This document shows, piece by piece, positions 17,419 to 25,797 of a stretch of DNA of 64,000 nt. The position numbers were made by a program, and so were the translations under genes. Within the stretch, counting starts at the first letter, position 1. Each line of letters starts with the position of its first letter. The stretch lies in the NCBI RefSeq assembly GCF_024029675.1, contig NZ_CP097121.1, forward strand, positions 1,178,001 through 1,242,000. The letters run 5' to 3'. Source of the DNA: Fructilactobacillus carniphilus. GTDB taxonomy: Bacteria; Bacillota; Bacilli; Lactobacillales; Lactobacillaceae. The notes beneath the pieces were generated by a model. The model was not told where the DNA came from, ran no database searches, and saw nothing but the letters and a program-made list of their open reading frames with translations.

Positions 17419-17511
17419 ATGAAAGTAGCCGTAATTGGCATTCCTGTATGTCTCAGTTTGTTGCTAGCATTAGTCATTATTAGCTTAATGTTAGTGCTGG
17501 AATTTGGGTAA
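17419..17511 (+). CDS. 30-residue membrane peptide
   Basis: A very short reading frame, MKVAVIGIPVCLSLLLALVI and on to LEFG, is one almost wholly hydrophobic helix. AAAGGAG lies nine bases before the ATG, and a terminator begins right after the stop. Its place at the end of the padR operon and its good ribosome site argue that it is translated. No family is recognised. Confidence 0.6.
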   Translation: MKVAVIGIPVCLSLLLALVIISLMLVLEFG

Positions 17512-17558
17512 AAAAAGAGCGTTTAGTTAGGAATTAAGCTAACTAAACGCTCTTTTTT
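17512..17558. terminator. Bidirectional terminator between padR operon and fba
   Basis: GAGCGTTTAGTTA pairs perfectly with TAACTAAACGCTC, with A and T runs on both sides. Confidence 0.9.
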
Positions 17559-17565
17559 GTAGGAA

Positions 17566-18444
17566 TTAAGCTTTATTTTCAGAGCCAAAGACCCGAATCC
17601 GGTCTAAGCACATGTCGACCAATTTGTCAGTTCCAGCAGTGAGGAGAATCCGGGGATCGTAGTTCTTCCCCTGCAAATCTTCGTCACTCAGGATGTAATC
17701 CCGTAAGCCTTGGTGGAAAGCCAGTTGTCCTTCGGTGTTGACGTTCACCTTGGCAATTCCCAGTTGAATGGCTTTGCGAATTTGGTCATCCGGAATTCCA
17801 GAACCACCGTGCAATACCAACGGAATCCGTTTGCCTAAAGCAGCAAAGATGGCATCATCAATCTTTTGCAGGTGTTCGAAGTTCAATCCCTTCCAGTCCT
17901 TCGGGTACTTACCGTGAATGTTACCGATTCCCACGGCCAGCATGTCAACGCCGGCCTTGGCCATTGCTACCGCGGAATCCACTGGCGCAATTTCACCGTC
18001 CGCAATCACGCCGTCTTCTTCACCACCAATGGTGCCGACTTCCGTTTCCAAACTAACGGATTGTGCCTTGGTTAAGTCCCGTAACGTTGCGGTTTTAGCC
18101 AAGTTATCGTCCAATGGTAAACTCGAACCATCAAACATCACGGACGTGTAACTAATTCCCAGCGTCTTCAAAGCATCAAAGTACGTCCCGTGATCCAAAT
18201 GAATCGAAATCGGAACGGTGATGTGTAAGGCATTGTGCATGTCCACAATTAAATCGTAGGCTAACCGAAAACTACCCATGTACTTAGCAGCTCCACTAGT
18301 CACCTGTAAAATCAACGGTGATTGGGCTTTTTCTCCGGCTTGTAAAATGGCCTTGGCCCATTCCAAGTTGTTCACGTTAAAAGCGGGAACCGCGTAGTGT
18401 TCGGCCCGTGCTTTTTGTAACATTTCCGTACTGTTTGTAATCAT
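17566..18444 (-). CDS. fba: Fructose-bisphosphate aldolase, class II
   Basis: Zinc-dependent cleavage of fructose 1,6-bisphosphate (or a related keto-sugar bisphosphate), 292 aa. Metal and active-site motifs are visible: SIHLDHGT (catalytic Asp and zinc His), ETEVGTIGGEEDG, GNIHGKYP and VLHGGSG. I chose ATG at 18444 (MITNSTEM) because AAAGGAG lies nine bases upstream; a longer frame exists but overlaps the preceding gene. Tagatose-bisphosphate aldolases are close relatives, so substrate choice is inferred. It lies 16 bases after a nucleotidase gene. Confidence 0.93.
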   Translation of the reverse strand: MITNSTEMLQKARAEHYAVPAFNVNNLEWAKAILQAGEKAQSPLILQVTSGAAKYMGSFRLAYDLIVDMHNALHITVPISIHLDHGTYFDALKTLGISYTSVMFDGSSLPLDDNLAKTATLRDLTKAQSVSLETEVGTIGGEEDGVIADGEIAPVDSAVAMAKAGVDMLAVGIGNIHGKYPKDWKGLNFEHLQKIDDAIFAALGKRIPLVLHGGSGIPDDQIRKAIQLGIAKVNVNTEGQLAFHQGLRDYILSDEDLQGKNYDPRILLTAGTDKLVDMCLDRIRVFGSENKA

Positions 18445-18460
18445 CAGTTCTTCTCCTTTG

Positions 18461-19063
18461 TTATTCCCAATTTGAAGCTTCAAAGTCTTTTAAATCACCA
18501 TGCACCAGATACGGGTTCGGATGAGCATTAGCCACCGTAATGGCGTCTGGGAGAGCTTTCCCCTGTTCCTGCTCTTTCGCAATCGCTAAGAGGAAATTAG
18601 TTAATTCACTCTTCCATTGCAACCGCTCATCCGCTCCGTATTGAATCCAGGCACTCGGTACTGTAGGATCAACCCAGGCGCTAGCGCCGTGGTACGGCCG
18701 GTCGTCGACTAGTAGACCACCAGTCCGGTGCACCAAACTCTTGTCGTGCGTGATGATCACCCGTTTGTAAAAGGGATTGTCCTCACCAGCACCGAAGTAC
18801 TGTTGTAACCAGGCCAGCTTATCCTGCCAAGCACTCGGATTGTCCCAAGGAGCCGTCGAAAGCACGTACATTTCGTAATGTTCGGCTAGTTTCGGTACAC
18901 TGGCCAGCACTCCTGGGAGTGGCGCTAGATCCCGAAAAATACCGGTCAGCTGATCAGGCTTCGGCTTCGTGAACGGAAGTTTAGCTAGCTCGTTTAAGAC
19001 CGGAAGAGTCTCTACCATCACGTTATCCATGTCTAAAAATAATTTTGGTTTCGTGGCTGTCAT
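18461..19063 (-). CDS. 5'(3')-deoxyribonucleotidase-like HAD hydrolase
   Basis: A 200-aa HAD-superfamily phosphatase of the NT5C type. It has the nucleophile motif FLDMDNVMVET at residues 9-19, VLSTAPWDNP with the second motif Thr/Ser, and LLVDDRP as the acidic motif IV. These enzymes dephosphorylate deoxynucleoside monophosphates; the actual substrate is inferred. It precedes fba in the same direction with a short gap. The start has a GAGG site. Confidence 0.85.
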   Translation of the reverse strand: MTATKPKLFLDMDNVMVETLPVLNELAKLPFTKPKPDQLTGIFRDLAPLPGVLASVPKLAEHYEMYVLSTAPWDNPSAWQDKLAWLQQYFGAGEDNPFYKRVIITHDKSLVHRTGGLLVDDRPYHGASAWVDPTVPSAWIQYGADERLQWKSELTNFLLAIAKEQEQGKALPDAITVANAHPNPYLVHGDLKDFEASNWE

Positions 19064-19214
19064 CCTGGGACCTCACTTTTAAAAATTACCGGAGCAGCAA
19101 ACCCGCTCCCTCTACTAATGATGATAAAAGAAGCACGGTTAAATGCAACCGAAATGTCTTCTGCTTGCTTTACCAATCCTTATTGTACCATCAAATTCCC
19201 GGTTTCGGTGCCCA

Positions 19215-19250
19215 CAAAAAAAGAACGCCACCGCATTGCGATGACGTTCT
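19215..19250 (-). terminator. Terminator of katA
   Basis: On the minus strand GAACGTCATCGCA pairs with TGCGGTGGCGTTC (some G-T pairs), then a T run. Confidence 0.8.
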
Positions 19251-19260
19251 CCCTTATTTA

Positions 19261-20706
19261 TTATTCTTTGATTTCTGCTAAATCTAACCCGAGTGCGTCT
19301 GCCACCCGCGTTCCGTATTCAGGATCAGCCTGATAGAACTGCTTGGTTTCTAAGACTTGAATTTCGTGATTATCAAAGGAACCTAACCCGTTCTTAATCG
19401 TTTTAATTAAACGATCTTTTTCCGCTGGACTCATCAGGCGGTATAAAGCACCGGCTTGGGAGTAGTAATCCTGGTCGTACGGCCGATAAGCCCCCGTTGC
19501 CCCGGATAATTGTTCCGGCGTAATCGAAGCGTGCGGATCTTCGACCGGACCGTTCTTACTGTTCGGTTCGTAGTTGACGTCACTACCCTGATTGTACGCC
19601 ATGAACCCGTCTCGTTCGTAGTTATGCACTTCGTTGACGGGCCGGTTAATCTTCAATTGTTCGTAGTTAGCCCCTAAACGGTATCGTTCGGCATCCTTGT
19701 AGGCAAAGAGCCGACCTTGCAGTAACTTATCTGGGGAAGCTTCGATCCCGGGCACCAGGTTGGCTGGTGAAAAGGCTAGTTCTTCCACGTCATCAAAGTA
19801 GTTAGTGGGATTTTCGTTTAACGTAAATTCTCCGACTTCTTTCAATGGGTAATCGTGGTGGGAAACAACCTTGGTTACGTCAAAGATGTCAGCGGGATAG
19901 TCAATTCCTTCTTGGTAAGGCAAGATTTGGACGTAAACCTTCCAGGATGGATAATCCTTTTGTTCAATGGCGTCGTAGAGGTCATGCATCAAGTAGTCCG
20001 TGTCTTCAGAAGCAGCCTTGGCAGCCGTTTCGTCGGTCATGTTTTGGACCCCTTGTTGGCTAATGAAGTGGTACTTAACCCAGTAGACTTCACCAGCTTG
20101 GTTAACCCACTTATAGGTGTGGCTACCGTATCCGTTCATGGTCCGGTAACTAGCGGGATTGCCCCGGTCACCCATCAGGTAGGTCACTTGGTGCACTGAT
20201 TCGGGTGAGTGAGACCAGAAGTCCCATTGCATTTCGTTACTCCGCAGGTGGGTTTTCGGATCCCGCTTTTGCGAATGAATGAAGTCCGGGAACTTCAACG
20301 GATCGTTCACGAAGAAAATCGGCGTGTTATTGCCGACAATGTCGTAGTTTCCGTCCTGAGTGTAGAACTTAATGGCAAAGCCCCGGACGTCCCGGATGGT
20401 GTCGGGATAACCGGCTTCTCCGGCCACTTGGGAGAACCGAATTGCTAGCGGCGTTTCCTTGCCTTCCCCGTTAAACAAATCTGCCTTCGTGTACTTGCTC
20501 ATGTCGTGAGTCAGTTTAAAGACTCCCTTGGCTCCAGCGCCCTTAGCGTGCACGACCCGTTCTGGAATCCGTTCCCGGTTAAAGTGCGCCAACTTTTCTA
20601 GGAGTTGGTAATCCTGCATTAAAACGGGGCCACGCACTCCGGCCGTTTGGGAGTGTTCGTTATTGGCCCACGGTTGACCTGCTTCGGTCGTTAACTTGTC
20701 TGCCAT
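19261..20706 (-). CDS. katA: Haem catalase
   Basis: Splits hydrogen peroxide into water and oxygen. The 481-aa monofunctional small-subunit catalase shows His53 in RVVHAKGAGAKG, the distal Asn in VGNNTPIFFV, and the proximal-haem signature RLFAYKDAERYRLGANY. I chose ATG at 20706 (MADKLTTEAG) with AAAGGAG nine bases upstream; a longer frame upstream has no ribosome site. Lactobacilli generally do not make haem, so activity likely needs haem from outside. The pyruvate oxidase at 44-46 kb would supply its substrate. Confidence 0.96.
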   Translation of the reverse strand: MADKLTTEAGQPWANNEHSQTAGVRGPVLMQDYQLLEKLAHFNRERIPERVVHAKGAGAKGVFKLTHDMSKYTKADLFNGEGKETPLAIRFSQVAGEAGYPDTIRDVRGFAIKFYTQDGNYDIVGNNTPIFFVNDPLKFPDFIHSQKRDPKTHLRSNEMQWDFWSHSPESVHQVTYLMGDRGNPASYRTMNGYGSHTYKWVNQAGEVYWVKYHFISQQGVQNMTDETAAKAASEDTDYLMHDLYDAIEQKDYPSWKVYVQILPYQEGIDYPADIFDVTKVVSHHDYPLKEVGEFTLNENPTNYFDDVEELAFSPANLVPGIEASPDKLLQGRLFAYKDAERYRLGANYEQLKINRPVNEVHNYERDGFMAYNQGSDVNYEPNSKNGPVEDPHASITPEQLSGATGAYRPYDQDYYSQAGALYRLMSPAEKDRLIKTIKNGLGSFDNHEIQVLETKQFYQADPEYGTRVADALGLDLAEIKE

Positions 20707-20748
20707 AATATGTATCTCCTTTGAAACTAAAATATGTATGTTATGTAT

Positions 20749-20807
20749 GTGATACGCCTTTAGTACATACCAAAACCGTATCACTGTCAATCTAGAAGTC
20801 TTATAAT
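20749..20807. promoter_or_regulatory. Divergent katA/flavin reductase control region
   Basis: An inverted repeat GTGATACG/CGTATCAC (20749-20756 and 20777-20784; 20-base spacer) lies between the two divergent genes. The right arm overlaps the -35 position of a plus-strand promoter with TATAAT at 20802-20807. It could bind a shared oxidative-stress regulator; the regulator is unknown. Confidence 0.5.
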
Positions 20808-20843
20808 GAAGCTATGCATCGGTTCATCATGAAGGAGAAAGTT

Positions 20844-21443
20844 ATGACCACCATTGACATTATCTTAGGCAGCTCCCGCATCAACGCGGAGGGCCACAAA
20901 CTTTTTCACTACTTAGAAAACCACGCTTCAGACTGGGTTAATCCAGGCCAAGTTACCCTGCGTTTCATGGACATTGCCACTTACCAACTGCCGCTCTTTA
21001 ACGAGGACGAGTCTCCGATGGATAATCCCCACCGCCAACTAACGGAAAACGAACAGCGCTGGCTGGACGATTTAAAGCAAGCAGACGGCTACGTCATTTT
21101 AACTCCGGAATACAATCATTCCCTACCAGCCGCTTTGAAAAACGGCCTCGACTACGTGGCCTATGAAATGCAGGGCAAACCCGTCCGCATTCTTACCTAC
21201 GCCCCTAGTGCCCGGGGCGGTCAATTTGCCTTCCTGGCCTTGCTGCCCACGTTAAATCAACTGGGCTGTTTCGTGTTGCCCAAACCGACGATCATCGGCC
21301 GGATTACCCAGAATTTTACGGTCGCAGGCGAAATGCCCATTGATGCGCCGGCTGTGGCTCGCTATCCGGAACGGTTGAAACGGATGGTGCGAGAAATTGC
21401 TTTTTATGGACAGTTGTTTGTGGAACATCCGTTTGAAGGATAA
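20844..21443 (+). CDS. NADPH-dependent FMN reductase family protein (second copy)
   Basis: A 199-aa flavodoxin-fold reductase related to the protein at 15595. It starts with MTTIDIILGSSRINAEG, has VILTPEYNHSLPAALKNGLDYV in the middle and ARGGQFAFLALLP after it. I chose ATG at 20844 with AAGGAG six bases upstream; an ATG at 20814 would lie about at the transcription start. It is transcribed away from katA, which hints at a shared role in redox defence. Confidence 0.9.
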   Translation: MTTIDIILGSSRINAEGHKLFHYLENHASDWVNPGQVTLRFMDIATYQLPLFNEDESPMDNPHRQLTENEQRWLDDLKQADGYVILTPEYNHSLPAALKNGLDYVAYEMQGKPVRILTYAPSARGGQFAFLALLPTLNQLGCFVLPKPTIIGRITQNFTVAGEMPIDAPAVARYPERLKRMVREIAFYGQLFVEHPFEG

Positions 21444-21503
21444 AATTAAAATCACCCACGCAATTAGTTAAACCTAAATGGCGAGTGATTCTTTAATAAG
21501 GGA

Positions 21504-22094
21504 TTATTTAAAAAAATGTTGAATCGTCCCGCTCCCAAGCAACACGGAGAACCCAAGATAAATGTAAATGATTCCCGAGAGATAGCGACCATAGCGATTC
21601 AAAATAGCCTCCAAATGTCGATCCTTACTGATAACTAACGCAATGAAGAAGAATAGGATTGCCATCAAAACCATCACCACGTAAATGGTGATTAAGTGAC
21701 TTACCGATTGGTGGACAAACAGCGGGATGTAAACCGCAATGTTATCGGCTCCACAGGCAGTCACGGTAATCACCGCCGTATGCAACGCTGATTTCCACTT
21801 TGAGTCATGGTCGGACTCATTCATCTGGTTGCCGGAACCCGGAAAGAAGAGAGCTTGAATCCCGAAGTACAGCGGAAATAAGCCCAAAAATCCGATCATC
21901 CAGGTTTGCGTAATGGCTCCAACCAGCAGCGCTAAGACCATCGGAATCAAGATTAACACGTTGGTCCCCATGATATCGCCGGCAAGCACCGGTCCGTCCT
22001 CGTGGTTCGCGTGAATCAACAACACTAGCACCAGAATGTAATCCATGTTGGTCGAAACGTAGTACGCAATGGCGTTCAAAATTGTATCCAGCAT
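21504..22094 (-). CDS. CadD-family cadmium resistance transporter
   Basis: A 196-aa integral membrane protein with about five or six helices. The family motif TACGADNIAVYIPLF, near residue 115, and the N-terminal MDYILVLVLLIHA segment point to the CadD/LysE-like cadmium resistance family. It is expected to export or sequester divalent metals, but specificity is not provable here. It is a single gene, transcribed convergently with the flavin reductase gene. Confidence 0.85.
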   Translation of the reverse strand: MLDTILNAIAYYVSTNMDYILVLVLLIHANHEDGPVLAGDIMGTNVLILIPMVLALLVGAITQTWMIGFLGLFPLYFGIQALFFPGSGNQMNESDHDSKWKSALHTAVITVTACGADNIAVYIPLFVHQSVSHLITIYVVMVLMAILFFFIALVISKDRHLEAILNRYGRYLSGIIYIYLGFSVLLGSGTIQHFFK

Positions 22095-22203
22095 TTGGTA
22101 ACCCCTTTAATTGTTTTAGAGTTAATTATACCCGTTTTTTCTGCTCCATTTGCGAAATCTCCTAAAAGTGCTATCCTTAGAAAAAAGACATGGGCTTTAA
22201 GTC

Positions 22204-22308
22204 GGTTCAGAGAAACCACAAGCACGGTTATTTAACTAAAGACGAATTCCATAACCAAAGTGATTTTATGCGCTCTGAACCCTCAGACCCTGCCAAAATC
22301 ACTTTTTT
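22204..22308 (+). ncRNA. Attenuator-like leader RNA, possible riboswitch
   Basis: The leader of the MFS gene contains three paired elements. GGTTCAGAG (22204-22212) is fully complementary to CTCTGAACC (22273-22281). GGTTAT/ATAACC (22226-22231 and 22251-22256) forms a hairpin. A perfect 11-bp stem AAAGTGATTTT/AAAATCACTTT (22257-22267 and 22295-22305) ends in a T run, as an intrinsic terminator does. The 9-base partner lies in the terminator loop, so it could form a pseudoknot or compete with the terminator. The ribosome site of the MFS gene follows at once. I cannot match it to a named riboswitch class. Confidence 0.55.
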
Positions 22309-22324
22309 ATTTGGAGGAAGTTTT

Positions 22325-23584
22325 ATGCACTTTAAGCACTTTAAGCACTTTAAGCACTTTAAGCAGTTTACGAAGTACCAAAAACGGGTGTCCCTGTCCA
22401 CAGGAATTGGGTTCGTCTTAGAACGAATGGATTCCGCCTTTATCGGGTTAGCCCTAGCATCCATCATTGCGACCTTACATATTACCAAGGCCGAAGGGGG
22501 CTTAATCCCGTCCATTACTGCCATCGGGTCCCTCTTTGGAGGCATCGGCTTTGGAATCCTCGCCGATAAATTTGGCCGGGTCAAAACGTTAAGTTGGTCA
22601 ATTTTTATCTATGCGCTTGGAACCGCCGGCATGGGACTGACCAACTCCTTCTTCATGCTCTGTGTCTTCCGAATCATCATCGGAATCGGGACCAGTGGTG
22701 AATATGGAATTGCCTTAACCATGCTGAGCGAAGCCTTTGCTAAAAAATACATGGGCCGAATTTCCTCTGCTGCCGGAGTGGCCGGACAACTAGGAGCCGT
22801 GCTGGCATCGTTACTAGCCGCCTTCATCATCCCCCACTACGGTTGGCATTTACTCTTCTTCATCGGGATTTTACCCGTTATTCTAGCCTGGTTCATCCGC
22901 TTCCACTTACCCGAAAGTGAAACGTTTACTCACAACCACGAATTAGCCAAAACCAGTGAAAAAATTCACCTTGGTGACGTGTGGTCCCTCTTTTCAACCC
23001 CTCACGAAGCCTTTTTATCCCTGCGGATTATCATCATGTTCCTGATTCACATTGCCGGTTACACAACCGTCATGAACTGGTTACCGACCATTGCCCAGGA
23101 ACGAATGCACGTCAACGTGGCTAGTTCTTCAATCTGGATGGTCTTTACCATTATCGGAATGGCCGCCGGAATCGCCGTGTTTGGTTACATGCAAGACCGG
23201 TTCGGCAGTCGGTTAGCCTTTGGGATCTACCTGCTAGGTTCCGCTGCTTCCGTTTACCTCCTAATCATGGCACAAACTAAACTTGAATTTGTGGCCGCCG
23301 GAACGATCGTTGGTTTTCTCACCGACGGGATGTATAGTGGATATGGAGCCGTCGTTAGCAGCCTCTACCCCAGCAAAAACCGGGCCACGGCTAACAACAC
23401 CATTATGTCGATTGCCAAGACGATTGGAACGTTTACGCCCGTATTAATAGGATTCATCATGGACGTTTCCACCATCACGATGGTCGTAATCTTCATGAGC
23501 TGCTGCTACGTAGTCAGCTTCGTTGTCATGATGTCAATTAAACAACTAAAGAAGGGTCATCCACGTTATGCCAAAAACAATTAA
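22325..23584 (+). CDS. MFS transporter with N-terminal HFK repeats
   Basis: A 419-aa major facilitator with about 12 helices. It carries the loop 2-3 motif GILADKFGRVKTL and resembles the sugar/organic-acid:proton symporter group (AAHS or SV2-like). The start ATG at 22325 follows a GGAGG site. Directly after the start, the nine-base unit CACTTTAAG is repeated four times (22328-22363), giving His-Phe-Lys repeats before HFK-like QFTK. The gene overlaps the following nucleotidase gene by 17 bases, so the two are probably translated together. The substrate is unknown; a nucleoside, base or vitamin would fit the neighbour. Confidence 0.85.
   Translation: MHFKHFKHFKHFKQFTKYQKRVSLSTGIGFVLERMDSAFIGLALASIIATLHITKAEGGLIPSITAIGSLFGGIGFGILADKFGRVKTLSWSIFIYALGTAGMGLTNSFFMLCVFRIIIGIGTSGEYGIALTMLSEAFAKKYMGRISSAAGVAGQLGAVLASLLAAFIIPHYGWHLLFFIGILPVILAWFIRFHLPESETFTHNHELAKTSEKIHLGDVWSLFSTPHEAFLSLRIIIMFLIHIAGYTTVMNWLPTIAQERMHVNVASSSIWMVFTIIGMAAGIAVFGYMQDRFGSRLAFGIYLLGSAASVYLLIMAQTKLEFVAAGTIVGFLTDGMYSGYGAVVSSLYPSKNRATANNTIMSIAKTIGTFTPVLIGFIMDVSTITMVVIFMSCCYVVSFVVMMSIKQLKKGHPRYAKNN
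22328..22363 (+). repeat. Four tandem copies of a 9-bp unit
   Basis: CACTTTAAG occurs four times in a row inside the MFS gene, followed by the near-copy CAGTTTACG. Because the unit is a multiple of three, copy changes would alter length but not frame. Confidence 0.9.
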
Positions 23585-25142
23585 ACTGCTTTCCACGAGT
23601 GACGTGCATGGGTACGTCTACCCCACGAATTACAGCACCAAGGATAACTATACTGGGATTGGTTTGTTAAAAGCCGGTACCATCATCAAACAAGCCCGAG
23701 AACAAGCCGCAGCAGACGAAATCGTCCTGGCCGTTGAAAACGGAGATTTGATTCAGGGCTCACCACTAACGAGCTACCTCGCCGAACAACCAGACACCCC
23801 TAAGGATTATCTGACAGGAATCACTAACCAGATTGGCTACGATGCCGGAGTACTCGGAAACCACGAATTTAACTACGGAATCGACTACATTCTGGCTGCG
23901 GAAGCCAAACGCAACTACCCGATTTTAAGCGCCAACATTACGGGTGCCAAACACGAACACATTGCTGACGCTCCCTACCAAATTATTGAAAAACAAGGCG
24001 TCAAAATTGCTATCCTGGGGTTAACCACCGCCTTTGTCCCGAACTGGGAAATGGCTGAGAACATTCAGGGATTAACCTTTAATTCGATTTTAGAAACCGC
24101 TCAAGCACTGGTTCCCCAACTACGCCAGCAAGCGGACGTCGTTATCGTGGCTTACCACGGTGGGTTAGAAGCAGATCCAGAAACCGGCGAACCAACGGAA
24201 AAGGAAACGGTTGAAAACGAAGGTTACCGCCTCCTCACCACCGTTCCTGGCATTGACGCTTTGATTACCGGGCACCAACACCGGGAACTGGCGGGAATCA
24301 TTAATCACGTACCGTTTACGCAACCCGGTGTGCGGGGTAGTAATGTCGGGCAAATCACCCTAACCCTGGATGATGATCATCACGTAATCAATGGGACGAG
24401 CCAGCTCTTAAAAACCGCAGACGTTGCCATTGATAAATCATTACTGCCTGATCCACAGGTCGAAAACCAAGTTCAAGCGTGGCTCGAGGAACCGGTAGGC
24501 ACCGTTACGGGGGCCGATTTACGCATCCACGATCACTTGCAAGCCCGGTTGCATGGTCATCCTTACCTGGCTTTAATTAATCAAGTCCAGATGGAAGCTC
24601 TGGGGACCGATATTTCGGGAACTGCGTTATTTAACAATGAAATCACCGGACTGAGTCCAAGCGTTTCCATGCGCGAAATCATCAGTAACTACTCGTATCC
24701 AAACACCGCTTTTTCCGAACGGATTACCGGCAAAGAAATGCGGGCTGCCTTGGAGCAAAACGCTAAGTTCTTCACGGTTCGTGACGGTCAAATTGTCATC
24801 AACGACGAGTTTGTAAAACCCAAGTTGCAACTCTATAACTACGACGTTTACAGTGGGGTTGACTACGAATTTGATATTTCCCAGCCCGTCGGTCACCGAG
24901 TAACCAAACTCAATTATCACGGCCAACCGGTAACTGATGACCAAGAATTAGTGGTCGCCATGAACAACTATCGAGCCATCGGGGGCGGCGATTACCAAAT
25001 GTTTTCCATTGATAAGGTTATCAAGCAAACCAGTGAAACCATTCCCAATTTAATGATTAAATATCTCCAAGAGCATGATCCTTACCACGCGACGGAACCG
25101 AATAATTTCCGGGTCCGGGCGAGTGAATTAGAAAAGAATTAA
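23568..25142 (+). CDS. 5'-nucleotidase / 2',3'-cyclic phosphodiesterase family protein
   Basis: A 524-aa calcineurin-type phosphoesterase of the UshA family. Metal-binding motifs are in order: TSDVHGY, ENGDLIQGSP, GNHEFNYG, AYHGG and TGHQH. A C-terminal substrate domain follows, with NYRAIGGGDYQMF. No signal peptide or anchor is present, so a cytoplasmic enzyme is likely, unlike classical secreted UshA proteins. It would release nucleosides from nucleotides or cyclic nucleotides. It overlaps the MFS transporter by 17 bases and lies before a lipoprotein gene. Confidence 0.9.
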   Translation: MPKTIKLLSTSDVHGYVYPTNYSTKDNYTGIGLLKAGTIIKQAREQAAADEIVLAVENGDLIQGSPLTSYLAEQPDTPKDYLTGITNQIGYDAGVLGNHEFNYGIDYILAAEAKRNYPILSANITGAKHEHIADAPYQIIEKQGVKIAILGLTTAFVPNWEMAENIQGLTFNSILETAQALVPQLRQQADVVIVAYHGGLEADPETGEPTEKETVENEGYRLLTTVPGIDALITGHQHRELAGIINHVPFTQPGVRGSNVGQITLTLDDDHHVINGTSQLLKTADVAIDKSLLPDPQVENQVQAWLEEPVGTVTGADLRIHDHLQARLHGHPYLALINQVQMEALGTDISGTALFNNEITGLSPSVSMREIISNYSYPNTAFSERITGKEMRAALEQNAKFFTVRDGQIVINDEFVKPKLQLYNYDVYSGVDYEFDISQPVGHRVTKLNYHGQPVTDDQELVVAMNNYRAIGGGDYQMFSIDKVIKQTSETIPNLMIKYLQEHDPYHATEPNNFRVRASELEKN

Positions 25143-25155
25143 GGAGACTCTTTAC

Positions 25156-25755
25156 ATGAAAAAAGGATTAATCACCGTGGGAGCTTGCCTAACGTTAGCA
25201 CTTACATTGGCCGCCTGTGGCTCACAATCCTCTGGGTCAAAATCTGACCAAACCGCTAAGAGTAGCAAGCAAGAGAAGCAGAAAAAAGCTGACAGTAAAA
25301 AGTCCAAGCAAGCAAAGAACGACCAGCAAAAAGAACAAAAAGACCAGACCGCTGATAAAAGTAAGAACGCCACCAATACTGAGCAAAATCAGTCGGAACA
25401 ACCAGCAACAGGTACCAACCAAACGAACGAGCAAAGCACCGCCACTGCTGGTCAACAACCATCAGATCAGAACCAGTCTAATAACTCAAATAGTCAAGCA
25501 AACGTTTACTATCAGGGCAGTAAGGAAACAAATTTGCCCACTACAAACGGGGTTGATAATGTAACTAGATACTGGCCCGCTACCATCACCATCAACGGGA
25601 CGAAGCAACCAGTCATTGCTAGTTACACCCGGATGGGTTACTTCCAGATCTTTACCAAGCAACCAACTGCTCAAGATTACAGCTTTACTTATGATGGAGA
25701 AGACTACCAAAAATACATTGGTGCCAGTGACTTAGATTCGATTCGCAATAACTAA
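25156..25755 (+). CDS. Lipoprotein with low-complexity linker
   Basis: A 199-aa surface protein. Residues 1-21 form a lipoprotein signal ending in the lipobox LAAC. A Lys/Gln/Ser/Asn-rich linker (about residues 22-115) follows, then a compact C-terminal domain (VTRYWPATITINGTKQPVIA...YDGEDYQKYIG) that I do not recognise. AAGGAG lies before the start, 13 bases after the nucleotidase gene, so it may be the last gene of that operon. Confidence 0.8.
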   Translation: MKKGLITVGACLTLALTLAACGSQSSGSKSDQTAKSSKQEKQKKADSKKSKQAKNDQQKEQKDQTADKSKNATNTEQNQSEQPATGTNQTNEQSTATAGQQPSDQNQSNNSNSQANVYYQGSKETNLPTTNGVDNVTRYWPATITINGTKQPVIASYTRMGYFQIFTKQPTAQDYSFTYDGEDYQKYIGASDLDSIRNN

Positions 25756-25758
25756 ACC

Positions 25759-25793
25759 AAAGGCCTACAACATCATGTTGCAGGCCTTTTTTG
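25759..25793. terminator. Terminator after the lipoprotein gene
   Basis: AAAGGCCTACAACAT pairs with ATGTTGCAGGCCTTT, then TTT; it may also serve the converging toxin gene. Confidence 0.85.
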
Positions 25794-25797
25794 CTGT

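Noticed and set aside
19092..19112. GGAGC/GCTCC hairpin before the nucleotidase gene as a riboswitch
   Set aside because: A single short stem without a terminator or sequestered ribosome site is not enough.
22328..22363. Tandem repeat as a CRISPR or phase-variable frameshift tract
   Set aside because: Units are 9 bases without spacers, and their length is a multiple of three.
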